A DNA stretch of 24,760 nucleotides from CAUZSN01 sp963582345 (GTDB taxonomy: Bacteria > Planctomycetota > Planctomycetia > Planctomycetales > Planctomycetaceae): the NCBI GenBank assembly GCA_963582345.1, contig CAUZSN010000033.1, positions 1 through 24,760 of the forward strand. Reading direction: 5' to 3'. Position 1 is the first letter of the stretch. Each line of letters starts with the position of its first letter. The translations under genes and the position numbers were made by a program. Of the stretch, positions 1 through 8,272 are shown piece after piece. A model generated the notes under the pieces. The model had not been told where the DNA came from, did no database searches, and saw only the letters and a program-made list of their open reading frames with translations.

Positions 1-41
1 GCAGTGTAGTCAAATTATGATTGCGATGCTGAGTCCTACAA

Positions 42-2297
42 ATGAGCGAACCGAATTCACTCTGGTTATGTCGACTGGTCGATCTGCTGGTTCGTAACCG
101 GTTGATTGTGCTGTTCCTTGCGGTCGTTGTCAGTCTGCTAGCATGGCCGGTTGCGCAACGACTTGATTTCGATCAGTCGATCGAGTCGCTTTACGCCGAA
201 GATGATTCACACCTGAAGGACTACCAGGAAAGCAAGACTTTGTTCGGCGGCGATGAGTTTGTGATCGTTGCCTACACTGACCCGAACCTGTTGCAAAAAG
301 ACGATCGGCTCTCGAAAGACAGCGAACAACGCCTTCGCAATCTCGCCGAGCAGCTTAAAAACGTGTCCGGTGTGAATCCAGGAAGTGTACAGGATCTTGC
401 ACAGGTCATCGAACAAGCTGCGAAGGCGGAGTCCATTCCTGCTCCCATTCCGTTTTTCCGCATACGCGGCTTGGTTGACAGAGTGTTGGACCAAATGGAA
501 GGAATTCTGATTGGAGCCGATCGCATGACGACAGCCGTCGTACTGCGGCTGATTCCCGAACACGAAGACTCGCGTCAGCGAGATCGGAACGAACGAACAC
601 ACACCTTCGATAAAATATTCGATATCGCCAAGGCTCACGACCGGAACGCTGTCGTTGTTGGCGAGCCAGTGCAGATTCACTACATGTTTCGCTACGTAAA
701 AGACGATGGCCAAAAACTGTTTTGGTGGTCGTTGAGTCTGTTGGCATCAGTGCTTTTGGTTCTGTTCCGCAGTCTACGATGGGTCGTACTTCCATTGTTA
801 GTTGTCGTAGCCACTGTCCTATGGACTAAAGCGTACCTGGTCATTAGCGGCTCGAAGTTGAGCATGGTCAGTTCGATGCTCAATTCACTCGTGACGATCA
901 TCGGCATTGCGACCGTCACGCATGTCACCGTGCACTTTCGACAGCATCGGCAGGAGAAAGATCGTGTCGAGTCCATGCGGCACACGTTTGTCGAATTATC
1001 ACCGGCTATTTTCTGGACGTGTGCGACGACGGCCGTCGGCTTTGCTGCTCTGTTGTCCAGCCAGATCACGCCCCTACATAGCTTCGGATGGATGATGGCT
1101 TTGGCAACGCTATTGGTTCTGGTGGCGGCCGCCAGTATTTTGCCAGGCGGCATTCTGCTTGGGCGATTGAGTATTGATCCGCAGTCGGCTCCGGCCGAGA
1201 AACAACTAATGGGCTTCTTGGGACATCTGAGCGAATGGGTTGCGCGTCGATGGGTTCCAGTCATCATCACTGTGTTGCTAGTTACCGCCTTGGCTGTGTG
1301 TGGCTTCTTTTTCCTGGCCGTTGAGACTGATTTCAGCAAGAACTTTCGCGCATCGAGTCCGATTGTCAAAGCGCTCAACGTTGTCGAAACGCGGTTAGGT
1401 GGGGCTGGGACGTGGGAAATTAACTTTCCGGCGCCAAAAGTACCCAATGATCTGACGCCGGAGTATCTCGAACTGGTGCGTGAGTTGGCCGATCAATTGC
1501 GTGCATTGGTGGTGACCGGCGATGCGCGACTGACTAAGGTTGTGGCCTTAACTGATGGATTGGATCTGCTAAGCCGAATGCCGTTAAAGTTGCGGCGCAA
1601 AATATTGGAGAAAATTCAGCCAGAATTCGAATCGAGCCTGTACAATTCCGAGGCCGGGCGTATGCGGATCTTGTTGCGGGCGCGCGAGCGGCAGTCGTCT
1701 GAAAGCAAACTGAGATTGATCTCGGCGGTCGAAGAGGTTGCCAATCGGGAATTTCCGGGAGCCACAGCAACCGGACTGTTCGTATTGTTGACGTTTTTGA
1801 TCGAGAGTTTACTCCGCGATCAGTTGGTCAGTTTCGCATTAGCGGCAGTCGGCATTGGCGGCATGATGACTCTAGCGTTTCGCAGTCTGTGGATCGGGCT
1901 AATTTCTCTGGTTCCGAATCTATTCCCTATTGTGTTGGTCATCGGCACAATGGGCTGGATTGGACAACCGATCAACATTGCCACGGCCATGATTGCCAGC
2001 GTTTCGATAGGGCTGACCGTCGATTCCAGTATCCACTATATTTCAGCCTATCGCCGAGAGAGGTGGAGAGGATTGGACGTATCCGAATCGTTGCGCCGCA
2101 CCCACTTGGCTGTCGGCCGTGCACTGGTGTTTGCAAATTTAGCACTGATCGTCGGATTTTCGGTTCTGACACAGTCGCATTTTATCCCACTGATCCACTT
2201 TGGGATCCTAGTCAGCGTTGCCATGTTCGGTGGACTGATCGGTAATTTGGTGCTACTGCCACTACTGCTTCAGTGGATTGAAGAAAAGAGGAATTAG
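42..2297 (+). CDS. RND/MMPL-family (Patched-like) membrane exporter
   Basis: A 751-residue integral membrane protein with the duplicated RND/MMPL layout. One helix near residues 20-38 is followed by a large extracytoplasmic domain (about 40-225), a five-helix bundle (about 229-375), a seventh helix (about 405-425), a second extracytoplasmic domain (about 427-580) and a second five-helix bundle to the C terminus. The second bundle has the family signature GLTVDSSIHYISAYRRE, with the Asp expected for proton coupling. The matching stretch of the first bundle, GIATVTHVTVHF, has no Asp. Family members export lipids, hopanoids or other hydrophobic compounds using the proton gradient; the substrate here is unknown and no periplasmic adaptor or outer-membrane partner gene is visible. 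The ATG at 42 is chosen because TM1 starts soon after it. An upstream operon partner could lie outside the window. It converges on proC. Confidence 0.9.
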   Translation: MSEPNSLWLCRLVDLLVRNRLIVLFLAVVVSLLAWPVAQRLDFDQSIESLYAEDDSHLKDYQESKTLFGGDEFVIVAYTDPNLLQKDDRLSKDSEQRLRNLAEQLKNVSGVNPGSVQDLAQVIEQAAKAESIPAPIPFFRIRGLVDRVLDQMEGILIGADRMTTAVVLRLIPEHEDSRQRDRNERTHTFDKIFDIAKAHDRNAVVVGEPVQIHYMFRYVKDDGQKLFWWSLSLLASVLLVLFRSLRWVVLPLLVVVATVLWTKAYLVISGSKLSMVSSMLNSLVTIIGIATVTHVTVHFRQHRQEKDRVESMRHTFVELSPAIFWTCATTAVGFAALLSSQITPLHSFGWMMALATLLVLVAAASILPGGILLGRLSIDPQSAPAEKQLMGFLGHLSEWVARRWVPVIITVLLVTALAVCGFFFLAVETDFSKNFRASSPIVKALNVVETRLGGAGTWEINFPAPKVPNDLTPEYLELVRELADQLRALVVTGDARLTKVVALTDGLDLLSRMPLKLRRKILEKIQPEFESSLYNSEAGRMRILLRARERQSSESKLRLISAVEEVANREFPGATATGLFVLLTFLIESLLRDQLVSFALAAVGIGGMMTLAFRSLWIGLISLVPNLFPIVLVIGTMGWIGQPINIATAMIASVSIGLTVDSSIHYISAYRRERWRGLDVSESLRRTHLAVGRALVFANLALIVGFSVLTQSHFIPLIHFGILVSVAMFGGLIGNLVLLPLLLQWIEEKRN

Positions 2298-2440
2298 GCA
2301 TCGTTTGTAAGGAAGAATCCGCGTACGACTGGTCACCATTGAAATAGGATTGCGGGGATTTCATCGTCCACTTCGCTCAGTTTTTCAAGACGCCAAGATC
2401 GCGCGTATGGTACTGATCAGACCGGAATCGACATCATCGG

Positions 2441-3271
2441 TTAAGACGGTTGCCCTAGTTCTTTCGATCGCAGCGTAGCCGCTCGAACGGCGTCGATCAC
2501 ACAGTTGCGCAGGCCTCCCTGCTCAAGTGTGCGCAGCCCGGCGATTGTTGTCCCGCCCGGACTGGTGACGGCGTTCTTCAAGACGACCGGATGTTCGCCG
2601 GTTTGGAGCACCATTTGCGCGGCGCCAAATACTGTCTGAACCGCAAGCTTAGTCGCCATTTCGTGAGGCAGCCCCATGCACACGCCGGCTTCGCTTAATG
2701 CTTCGATAAACTCATACACGTAGGCCGGACCGCTCCCTGAAAGTCCGGTGACCGCATCGAGTAGACTTTCATCAACGGCGACTGCGATGCCGACGGTCGA
2801 AAGCATTTTCTGGACTAAAATGCCATCATCATCGCTCGCTGCACCACCCAGCGCAAATCCGGAAGCCGATTCACCGACGAGACAAGGCGTATTCGGCATG
2901 ACACGCACCAGACGACGATCATCGCCCAACACCTCGACCATCATTCTTAGTGGAATGCCGGCAGCGATTGAGACGATCAAGTGGTCCGTTGTTACGTGGC
3001 TCTTGATCTCTGTTAGGATGTTGGCCATCTGCTGTGGTTTGACGGCCAGGAATACGATTTCAGCATTGGCCAACACGTCGGTACTCAATTTGACCACGAG
3101 TGCTCCAGTTGCATCCGCGAATCGCTCGCGAGCGGCGCTCAGCACATCACAGGCAACGATGCAGTCGGCCGACGTGAACTCCGCAGTGACCAACCCTTGT
3201 GACAACGCCGTTGCCATCCGACCGGCACCAATGAAACCGACTCGCTTCAGGTGCTCGACTGAAGCCGACAT
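2441..3271 (-). CDS. proC: Pyrroline-5-carboxylate reductase
   Basis: Final enzyme of proline synthesis: reduces 1-pyrroline-5-carboxylate to L-proline with NAD(P)H in the cytoplasm. The 276 residues match the usual family length. The N-terminal Rossmann fold starts with VGFIGAGRMA (residues 11-20). Further signatures are FLAVKPQQM, RVMPNTPCLVGESASGFA, the dimerisation/active-site segment GLSGSGPAYVYEFIEALSEA, and the C-terminal SPGGTTIAGLRTLEQGG. The ATG at 3271 has a GAGGA Shine-Dalgarno 9 nt upstream. It is transcribed alone, divergently from the symporter unit (271 bp between start codons) and convergently with the exporter gene. No proA or proB is nearby. Confidence 0.97.
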   Translation of the reverse strand: MSASVEHLKRVGFIGAGRMATALSQGLVTAEFTSADCIVACDVLSAARERFADATGALVVKLSTDVLANAEIVFLAVKPQQMANILTEIKSHVTTDHLIVSIAAGIPLRMMVEVLGDDRRLVRVMPNTPCLVGESASGFALGGAASDDDGILVQKMLSTVGIAVAVDESLLDAVTGLSGSGPAYVYEFIEALSEAGVCMGLPHEMATKLAVQTVFGAAQMVLQTGEHPVVLKNAVTSPGGTTIAGLRTLEQGGLRNCVIDAVRAATLRSKELGQPS

Positions 3272-3355
3272 GGTATTTTATCCTCAAAAAACCAACGGTG
3301 TCTGTACGGCGCTCTGGAACGGGAGGCAACCAAGTAAAACGAAGGTAACCGATAT

Positions 3356-3406
3356 GCTCCTTTTATCTGCGACCTTATTTCATTCTGATACATCGTTATA
3401 AGGAGC
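3356..3406. repeat. Interrupted inverted repeat between proC and the symporter unit
   Basis: The arms GCTCCTTTTA (3356-3365) and TATAAGGAGC (3397-3406) are inverted copies with one mismatch in 10, separated by 31 nt. They lie in the divergent spacer, 85 bp upstream of the proC start and 137 bp upstream of the small membrane-protein gene. The spacing would allow a regulator site or looping structure, but no known operator is recognised. Confidence 0.4.
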
Positions 3407-3542
3407 ACAATCAACTAATCGACTAACTGTTCATGGCTCGTGTAAATTTGCATCCGTGCGACTAGGCCACTAAAATTCATGATTCGACGTTGTGGCACGA
3501 TTGACCGCCAATCCATATTCACTCTAGCGTACGAGGATCTCG

Positions 3543-3935
3543 ATGGCCGACTCGACTCCGCAAGAAGACCTGTGGCATGACGATCCGATCTACCATAACG
3601 CGCTGCGGGAGGCCAAGTTTATAACGTTCCTGTGGACGTGCTGCTTCTTTTACACGGTCATCTACTGCTACCTGTACGGCTATCTAACACACGAATCGTT
3701 GCCATCGTCCACAGGGCCAGCTGTGGGGCAAGTGGTCGGGTTGCTTGAATCGTTCAATCGGGATCCGCAATCAGTCTCCTATCCGCTGGGCCTAGGCATT
3801 CCTGACTGGGTGTTTTACGGCGTCGTCTTGCCATGGGGTGTCTGTGTCGTCATTAGCGTCTGGTACTGTCTGGTTATGTTCGTAGAAGATGATCTGTCCG
3901 ATTCAGCAGGTGAGACTGAAGAGAGTACCGCATGA
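3543..3935 (+). CDS. Small two-helix membrane protein, YhdT/DUF997-like symporter partner
   Basis: A 130-residue protein with a short acidic N terminus, a first transmembrane helix at about 26-48 (aromatic and Cys-rich, KFITFLWTCCFFYTVIYCYL), a loop of about 40 residues, a second helix at about 89-113, and an acidic C-terminal tail. Its layout, and its position just before and overlapping a sodium:solute symporter, match the YhdT/DUF997 family (yhdT precedes panF in E. coli), so it may be an accessory subunit of the transporter. This assignment rests on architecture and context rather than strong motif identity. The ATG has a clear GAGGA Shine-Dalgarno 5 nt upstream. Its stop codon overlaps the next start in ATGA, which implies translational coupling. 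Confidence 0.8.
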   Translation: MADSTPQEDLWHDDPIYHNALREAKFITFLWTCCFFYTVIYCYLYGYLTHESLPSSTGPAVGQVVGLLESFNRDPQSVSYPLGLGIPDWVFYGVVLPWGVCVVISVWYCLVMFVEDDLSDSAGETEESTA

Positions 3936-5908
3936 GCGAAACTAGTACAGCAACCATTGTCACGTTCCTGGTCTACATCGCTGTGGTCTTTGTCTTGGCG
4001 GGCCTTTCGCACCGGTTGTTGACCAAGAAGTCCTTTATGAGTGAATACTTTCTGGGCAGCCGTGGACTAGGCAGTTGGGCGCTGGCGTTCACGTTCGCAG
4101 CGACTAGCGCCTCGGGCGGAAGCTTCACCGGTTATCCGTCGTTGATATACAGCTATGGTTGGGTGCTGGCCTTATGGATTGCCAGCTACATGATCATGCC
4201 CATCTGCACGATGGGTGTGATGGGAAAACGGCTGAATCAGATAGCGCGCAAAACGGGAGCCATTACGGTCCCGGACGTGTTGCGCGACCGTTTCGAATCC
4301 ACCGCAGTGGGTTTGGTCTCGGCGTCCACCATTATTTTTTTCACGGTGTGCAATCTGGTTGCCCAATTCAAGGCCGGGGCGCTGATCATCGAAGAGACAT
4401 TCAACTTGCCGGCGACATGGGGATATCTCGGTGGCCTGTTCGTGTTCGCCGGGACGGTCATATTCTACACAGCCTATGGCGGTTTCCGAGCCGTGGTTTG
4501 GACTGATGTGATGCAAGGCGTCGTGATGGGGTTAGGGGTGGTAATCTTGGTGCCGCTGGTACTGAGCCAGGCCGGCGGACTGACCGCGGTAAATGAGTCC
4601 ATCTGCGCGCAGCCTCCGACGCTCGTTACGTCGATGAAGCAGGTCTACCCGGACGGAAATTCGACGTTTAACGATTTGTATGTGAAGGCTATCGGAGACC
4701 TACAGCCAGCCGGACTCACATACCATCACCCCAAGCAACCCAACCAATCGCTCAAAGTCCGTTGGTCGGAACAGTCCGATTCGTTTATTGAGGTGACTTT
4801 GGCGACCAATGTTTCCGGAAGGACCACTAGTACCGGTAACGACGTTAGGGCGGCATTGGAGGAGCATCCAAGCTTAAGCCAGCTTGTCGAGGTCGGCATT
4901 GCGTTCGACAATAACGAGATCGTTGAAGAAAACGGACAGCACGTTTCAAAAGGGGCCACTGGCGTAATCGAGCTAGACCCAGACAAGAAGCCCGCGAAGT
5001 TTGTGTTCATACGCGGTGACGAGGCGATCTTCGGACCGGGCCGTTCGTCCAGCGGCGCGCCGTTTCATCCGCTAGGCATGGCCATCTCATTTTTCTTTAT
5101 GTGGGCTATTGCCGGAATGGGACAACCGGGCACGATGGTCCGGCTTATGGCCTTCAAAGACAGCCGGACCCTGAAACGGGCGATGCTGACAGTGACCGTT
5201 TACTACAGCCTTATCTACCTGCCGTTAGTGTTCATCTTCGTCGCCGCCCGCACGTTGCTGCCGTACATTCCTCAAGAAAGTTCGGACAAGGCGATGGTGC
5301 TGGTTGCCACACGAGTGGTCTCGGAGTTAGGATTGGGGTACCAGATCCTCGCGGCCATATTTGTCGCGGCTCCGTTCGCCGCCGTCATGTCGACTGTGGA
5401 CAGTTTCTTACTGATGATCAGCTCGAGCCTGGTCCGTGACGTCTATCAGCGTACGATCAACCCGAAAGTCACGGAAAAGGTCGTGAAGTGGGCTAGCTAT
5501 GGCACCACCGCCATTGTTGGAGCCCTGGTGACCATCGCGGCCATGCGACCGCCTGACTTCCTGCAATATATCATTGTCTTCACAGGCGGTGGTTTTGCAG
5601 CCACCTTCTTGTTTCCAACGATGCTGGGCATATTTTGGAAAGGGATGACTAAGCAAGGCGCTCTGTGCTCGATGATCGGCGGTTTTCTAATAATCGTTGG
5701 ACTATTTGTGCCTTCCATGTTTGGTGGATCTCGCATGAACGTTTGTGGATTTCACCCTGTCCTACTGGGTCTGTTTGGCTCACTATTCCTTGCGATCACG
5801 GTTAGCAAATTGACCGGGCCGGCACCCGAGCATCTTGTACGACGTTACTTTGACAGGCCGAAGAAAGATTACGATATTGCTAAGGCGAACACAGAGTCTC
5901 TGTCTTAA
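3932..5908 (+). CDS. Sodium:solute symporter (SSS family) with a large loop insertion
   Basis: A 658-residue transporter; typical SSS proteins are about 450-550. N-terminal family features are clear: SEYFLGSRGLGSWALAFTFA, SASGGSFTGYPSLIYSYGW, and the segment TAYGGFRAVVWTDVMQGVVM (residues 180-199). C-terminal helices include FFMWAIAGMGQPGTMVRLMA and APFAAVMSTVDSFLLMISSS, the usual Na+-site region. Family members co-import a solute such as pantothenate, proline, a sugar or a carboxylate with Na+; the substrate cannot be told from sequence. Between two transmembrane stretches, residues about 228-372 form a hydrophilic domain absent from ordinary family members. It starts at the ATGA overlap with the small upstream gene and forms an operon with it. 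The closest guess is the PanF-like branch, because of the YhdT-like partner. Confidence 0.92.
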   Translation: MSETSTATIVTFLVYIAVVFVLAGLSHRLLTKKSFMSEYFLGSRGLGSWALAFTFAATSASGGSFTGYPSLIYSYGWVLALWIASYMIMPICTMGVMGKRLNQIARKTGAITVPDVLRDRFESTAVGLVSASTIIFFTVCNLVAQFKAGALIIEETFNLPATWGYLGGLFVFAGTVIFYTAYGGFRAVVWTDVMQGVVMGLGVVILVPLVLSQAGGLTAVNESICAQPPTLVTSMKQVYPDGNSTFNDLYVKAIGDLQPAGLTYHHPKQPNQSLKVRWSEQSDSFIEVTLATNVSGRTTSTGNDVRAALEEHPSLSQLVEVGIAFDNNEIVEENGQHVSKGATGVIELDPDKKPAKFVFIRGDEAIFGPGRSSSGAPFHPLGMAISFFFMWAIAGMGQPGTMVRLMAFKDSRTLKRAMLTVTVYYSLIYLPLVFIFVAARTLLPYIPQESSDKAMVLVATRVVSELGLGYQILAAIFVAAPFAAVMSTVDSFLLMISSSLVRDVYQRTINPKVTEKVVKWASYGTTAIVGALVTIAAMRPPDFLQYIIVFTGGGFAATFLFPTMLGIFWKGMTKQGALCSMIGGFLIIVGLFVPSMFGGSRMNVCGFHPVLLGLFGSLFLAITVSKLTGPAPEHLVRRYFDRPKKDYDIAKANTESLS

Positions 5909-6092
5909 TCACGAATGGATTACAAAAATCGAATTCCGAACCAGACTCTACTGACACATCCACAAAGTGACGTATTCGGTCAATAGGCAATCAAGAAGAC
6001 GCAACTGGGCTTAACCGAATCCGGATTGGTGTTCGACTCGGAATGACAACAAAGCGGAACATCAATTGCGGTGCACCAATTCGCGTGACGTC

Positions 6093-7160
6093 TTACGTTC
6101 CAACTGCGACTGTCGTCGATTCGAGTTTCCGGTAAGCATCCAAGATCAACGATTCCGTCTCGTCCCACCCGATGCAGGCGTCCGTAATTGAAACGCCAAA
6201 TTTCAAGTGCGACAGATCGGTTGGCAAATCCTGCCGGTTTGGATGAAGGTTGCTCTCCAGCATTAACCCGATGATCGAGTCATTACCGGCGACGCGTTGA
6301 CCGATGACATCGTTCCAAGCAATCGATTGCTTGCGGTAGTCTTTGTTCGAGTTGGCGTGGCTACAATCTACTGCGAACCGCGGCGACAGGTCGGCCGCTT
6401 CCAATTGCTCTGAAGTCAATTTCAGACTCTGAGCGTCATAGTTCGGACCCGAACGGCCACCTCGCAGGATCAAATGACTCGCGAGGTTGCCTTTTGTGTG
6501 GACGATACAGGTATTGCCATCGGCGTCGATCCCCAAAAAACTGTGTGGACTGCGAGTCGCCTGCATGGCATTGATGGCTCCTTGTAGACCGCCGTCGGTC
6601 CCGTTCTTGTATCCAACGGGCATCGACAACCCACTGGCCATCTGCCGATGAGTGGGTGATTCAGTCGTCCGGGCTCCGATGGCAGCCAGGGCGATTAGGT
6701 CGGCGATGTATTGTGGTGTGATCGGCTCAAGCATCTCAGTCGCAGTCGGCAAACCCATGGTAGCCATTTCGAGCAAGATGCAGCGGGCAGTCTTGAGTCC
6801 GGCGCGGATGTCGAACGTATCGTTCAGATGCGGGTCGTTGATTAGTCCCTTCCACCCTAAGGTCGTTCTTGGCTTTTCGAAATACACACGCATAATCAGC
6901 AGCATGCGCTCTTCGACCTGTTTAGACAAATCGTGCAGTCGGCGAGCATACTCTAGCGACGCACCCTGATCGTGAATCGAACAGGGCCCGACAATCACAA
7001 TCAGCCGCCGGTCATCGCCGCTAAGGATTTGTGTGATGGCCTGGCGTGATTCCACTACCGTCCGGGCAGCCGACTCGGTTATTGGCTGCGCTTCTTTCAA
7101 CTGTCGCGGCGGCACTAGCGGGGCGGTACCACGAATGTTAAGGTCTTGAGTTGTCTGCAT
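6093..7160 (-). CDS. aroG: 3-deoxy-7-phosphoheptulonate (DAHP) synthase, class I alpha (AroG/F/H type)
   Basis: First step of the shikimate pathway: condenses phosphoenolpyruvate with erythrose 4-phosphate. The 355-residue TIM-barrel enzyme shows the metal-binding motif VGPCSIHD, the PEP-binding segment RVYFEKPRTTLGWKGLINDP, GARTTESPTHRQMASGLSMP, GYKNGTDG, RGGRSGPNYD and the C-terminal metal site DCSHANSNKDYRKQ. The class (AroG/AroF/AroH type) is certain, but the feedback amino acid, and so the paralogue letter, is not. A TTG two codons upstream (7166) is in frame; the ATG at 7160 is preferred. It lies 27 bp after the MBL-fold gene on the same strand, so the two probably share a transcript. 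The 3' end faces the symporter gene across 184 bp with no clear terminator. Confidence 0.96.
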   Translation of the reverse strand: MQTTQDLNIRGTAPLVPPRQLKEAQPITESAARTVVESRQAITQILSGDDRRLIVIVGPCSIHDQGASLEYARRLHDLSKQVEERMLLIMRVYFEKPRTTLGWKGLINDPHLNDTFDIRAGLKTARCILLEMATMGLPTATEMLEPITPQYIADLIALAAIGARTTESPTHRQMASGLSMPVGYKNGTDGGLQGAINAMQATRSPHSFLGIDADGNTCIVHTKGNLASHLILRGGRSGPNYDAQSLKLTSEQLEAADLSPRFAVDCSHANSNKDYRKQSIAWNDVIGQRVAGNDSIIGLMLESNLHPNRQDLPTDLSHLKFGVSITDACIGWDETESLILDAYRKLESTTVAVGT

Positions 7161-7187
7161 TGTCAATCAGTTTCTGTTCGAACACTC

Positions 7188-7979
7188 TTAAATGTGCGTC
7201 GGGTTCTTTCCACTCGATAGCTCCTGCTCCCATTCCTCTAGTAGCGGCCAATCGACGGCGCAGGTGCCAAAATCGGCCATGTGTTGATATTGATCGATCC
7301 GGTCAATGGCACTTTGAATTAGCGCGTTGTCCTTGCGGAAGATGGGACCATGACTGGGCAAAAGCCACTGAACGTCGCTGTCGCGAATTCGCTGCAGTGA
7401 ATTGATAAAAGCAGGAATATCTGAGCCATGATGCGCATCAATATTGCCCACGCATCCGTCACGATAAATGTTGTCGCCCGAAAAAAGCAATTGTCCCAAA
7501 CGAAATGCCAGTTGACCGTTGGTGTGACCGGGCGTGTGCCAAACTTCCAGCTCGATGTTGCCGATGCGCAGGATGTCACCCTCGCCAATCATTTGATCCA
7601 GTTTGATGATGGGCATTTCGATCGAAATATTTTGCGCGGTGATTTCGGCGTACGTTGTCACGCGGTCGCCTTTGGCCAAAAGGTGGAATGCGTCGGTGTG
7701 TCCGACCGTGGTCGCCGAAGGCAGCATTTCTTTGGCCTTCTTCAATCCCTGAACATGGTCGACATCGGCATGAGTCGCGACCAAGTACTTACAATGAGCT
7801 AAAGGGAAATCCATCTGGCGAATCATTTCAACGATTTCAACCACGGTGTCCTCGTAGCCGATATCGATCAGCAGCCAGTCGTTCGCATCGAAAATCAGAT
7901 ACACGCAACATCCCAACTTGCGCCGCGCCTGGTAATTCATTTCGATGACATTCGTAAATAACTCGGATCGTGAAAGCAT
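7188..7979 (-). CDS. Metallo-beta-lactamase-fold hydrolase with a variant HxDxDH motif
   Basis: A 263-residue MBL-fold protein of the glyoxalase II-like group. After WLLIDIGYED comes the metal motif HADVDH (residues 70-75); the family standard is HxHxDH, so the second His is Asp here. Later ligands are present: HTPGHTNGQ (His148/His152), SGDNIY (Asp169) and the C-terminal LPSHGP His. The substrate is unknown; related proteins hydrolyse thioesters, lactones or phosphoesters. A TTG-initiated extension to 8069 is possible, but the ATG at 7979 starts a typical protein (MLSRSELFTN...) and the extension has no domain-like character. The gene leads an apparent two-gene unit with the DAHP synthase. 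From memory, planctomycete homologues share the THADVDH form, so the change is likely functional rather than decay. Confidence 0.88.
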   Translation of the reverse strand: MLSRSELFTNVIEMNYQARRKLGCCVYLIFDANDWLLIDIGYEDTVVEIVEMIRQMDFPLAHCKYLVATHADVDHVQGLKKAKEMLPSATTVGHTDAFHLLAKGDRVTTYAEITAQNISIEMPIIKLDQMIGEGDILRIGNIELEVWHTPGHTNGQLAFRLGQLLFSGDNIYRDGCVGNIDAHHGSDIPAFINSLQRIRDSDVQWLLPSHGPIFRKDNALIQSAIDRIDQYQHMADFGTCAVDWPLLEEWEQELSSGKNPTHI

Positions 7980-8272
7980 GTCATTCTTGCCAAGATGAAC
8001 AGTTCGAAATTTCCGACGCAACGAGTCAACATAACGAAACTCGAAATGCCGGCAACCACAATTCGTCAAATACAGTTAGCCTGAATCGACGACTCCCGCA
8101 TATTCTATGACCACCGAAACTATCAGACAACCAATTGTCACATTTGATTTCACTTTGTACTACGGGTTGCGATGCGCCGAGCAGTCGGTCAGGTAAGATC
8201 AATGCTTCCTCGATCAGGATTAAATGCAATAATGGCCATCGAATTTTGGCCAGCACGGAGCCAGATAGAAAC

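Noticed and set aside
692..1447. 251-residue open frame on the minus strand
   Set aside because: It lies antisense inside the exporter gene, is rich in Thr, Arg and Ser without hydrophobic-core or motif patterns, and the plus-strand reading is a clear membrane protein.
6018..6027. 10-bp palindrome AATCCGGATT between the symporter and DAHP synthase genes
   Set aside because: It is short, has no loop or T run for a terminator and sits between gene 3' ends; chance is likely.
8233..8252. TGGCCA repeated as a 6-bp hairpin 20 bp after the hemW stop
   Set aside because: TGGCCA is itself a palindrome, the stem is weak and no T run follows on the minus strand, so it is not a supported terminator.
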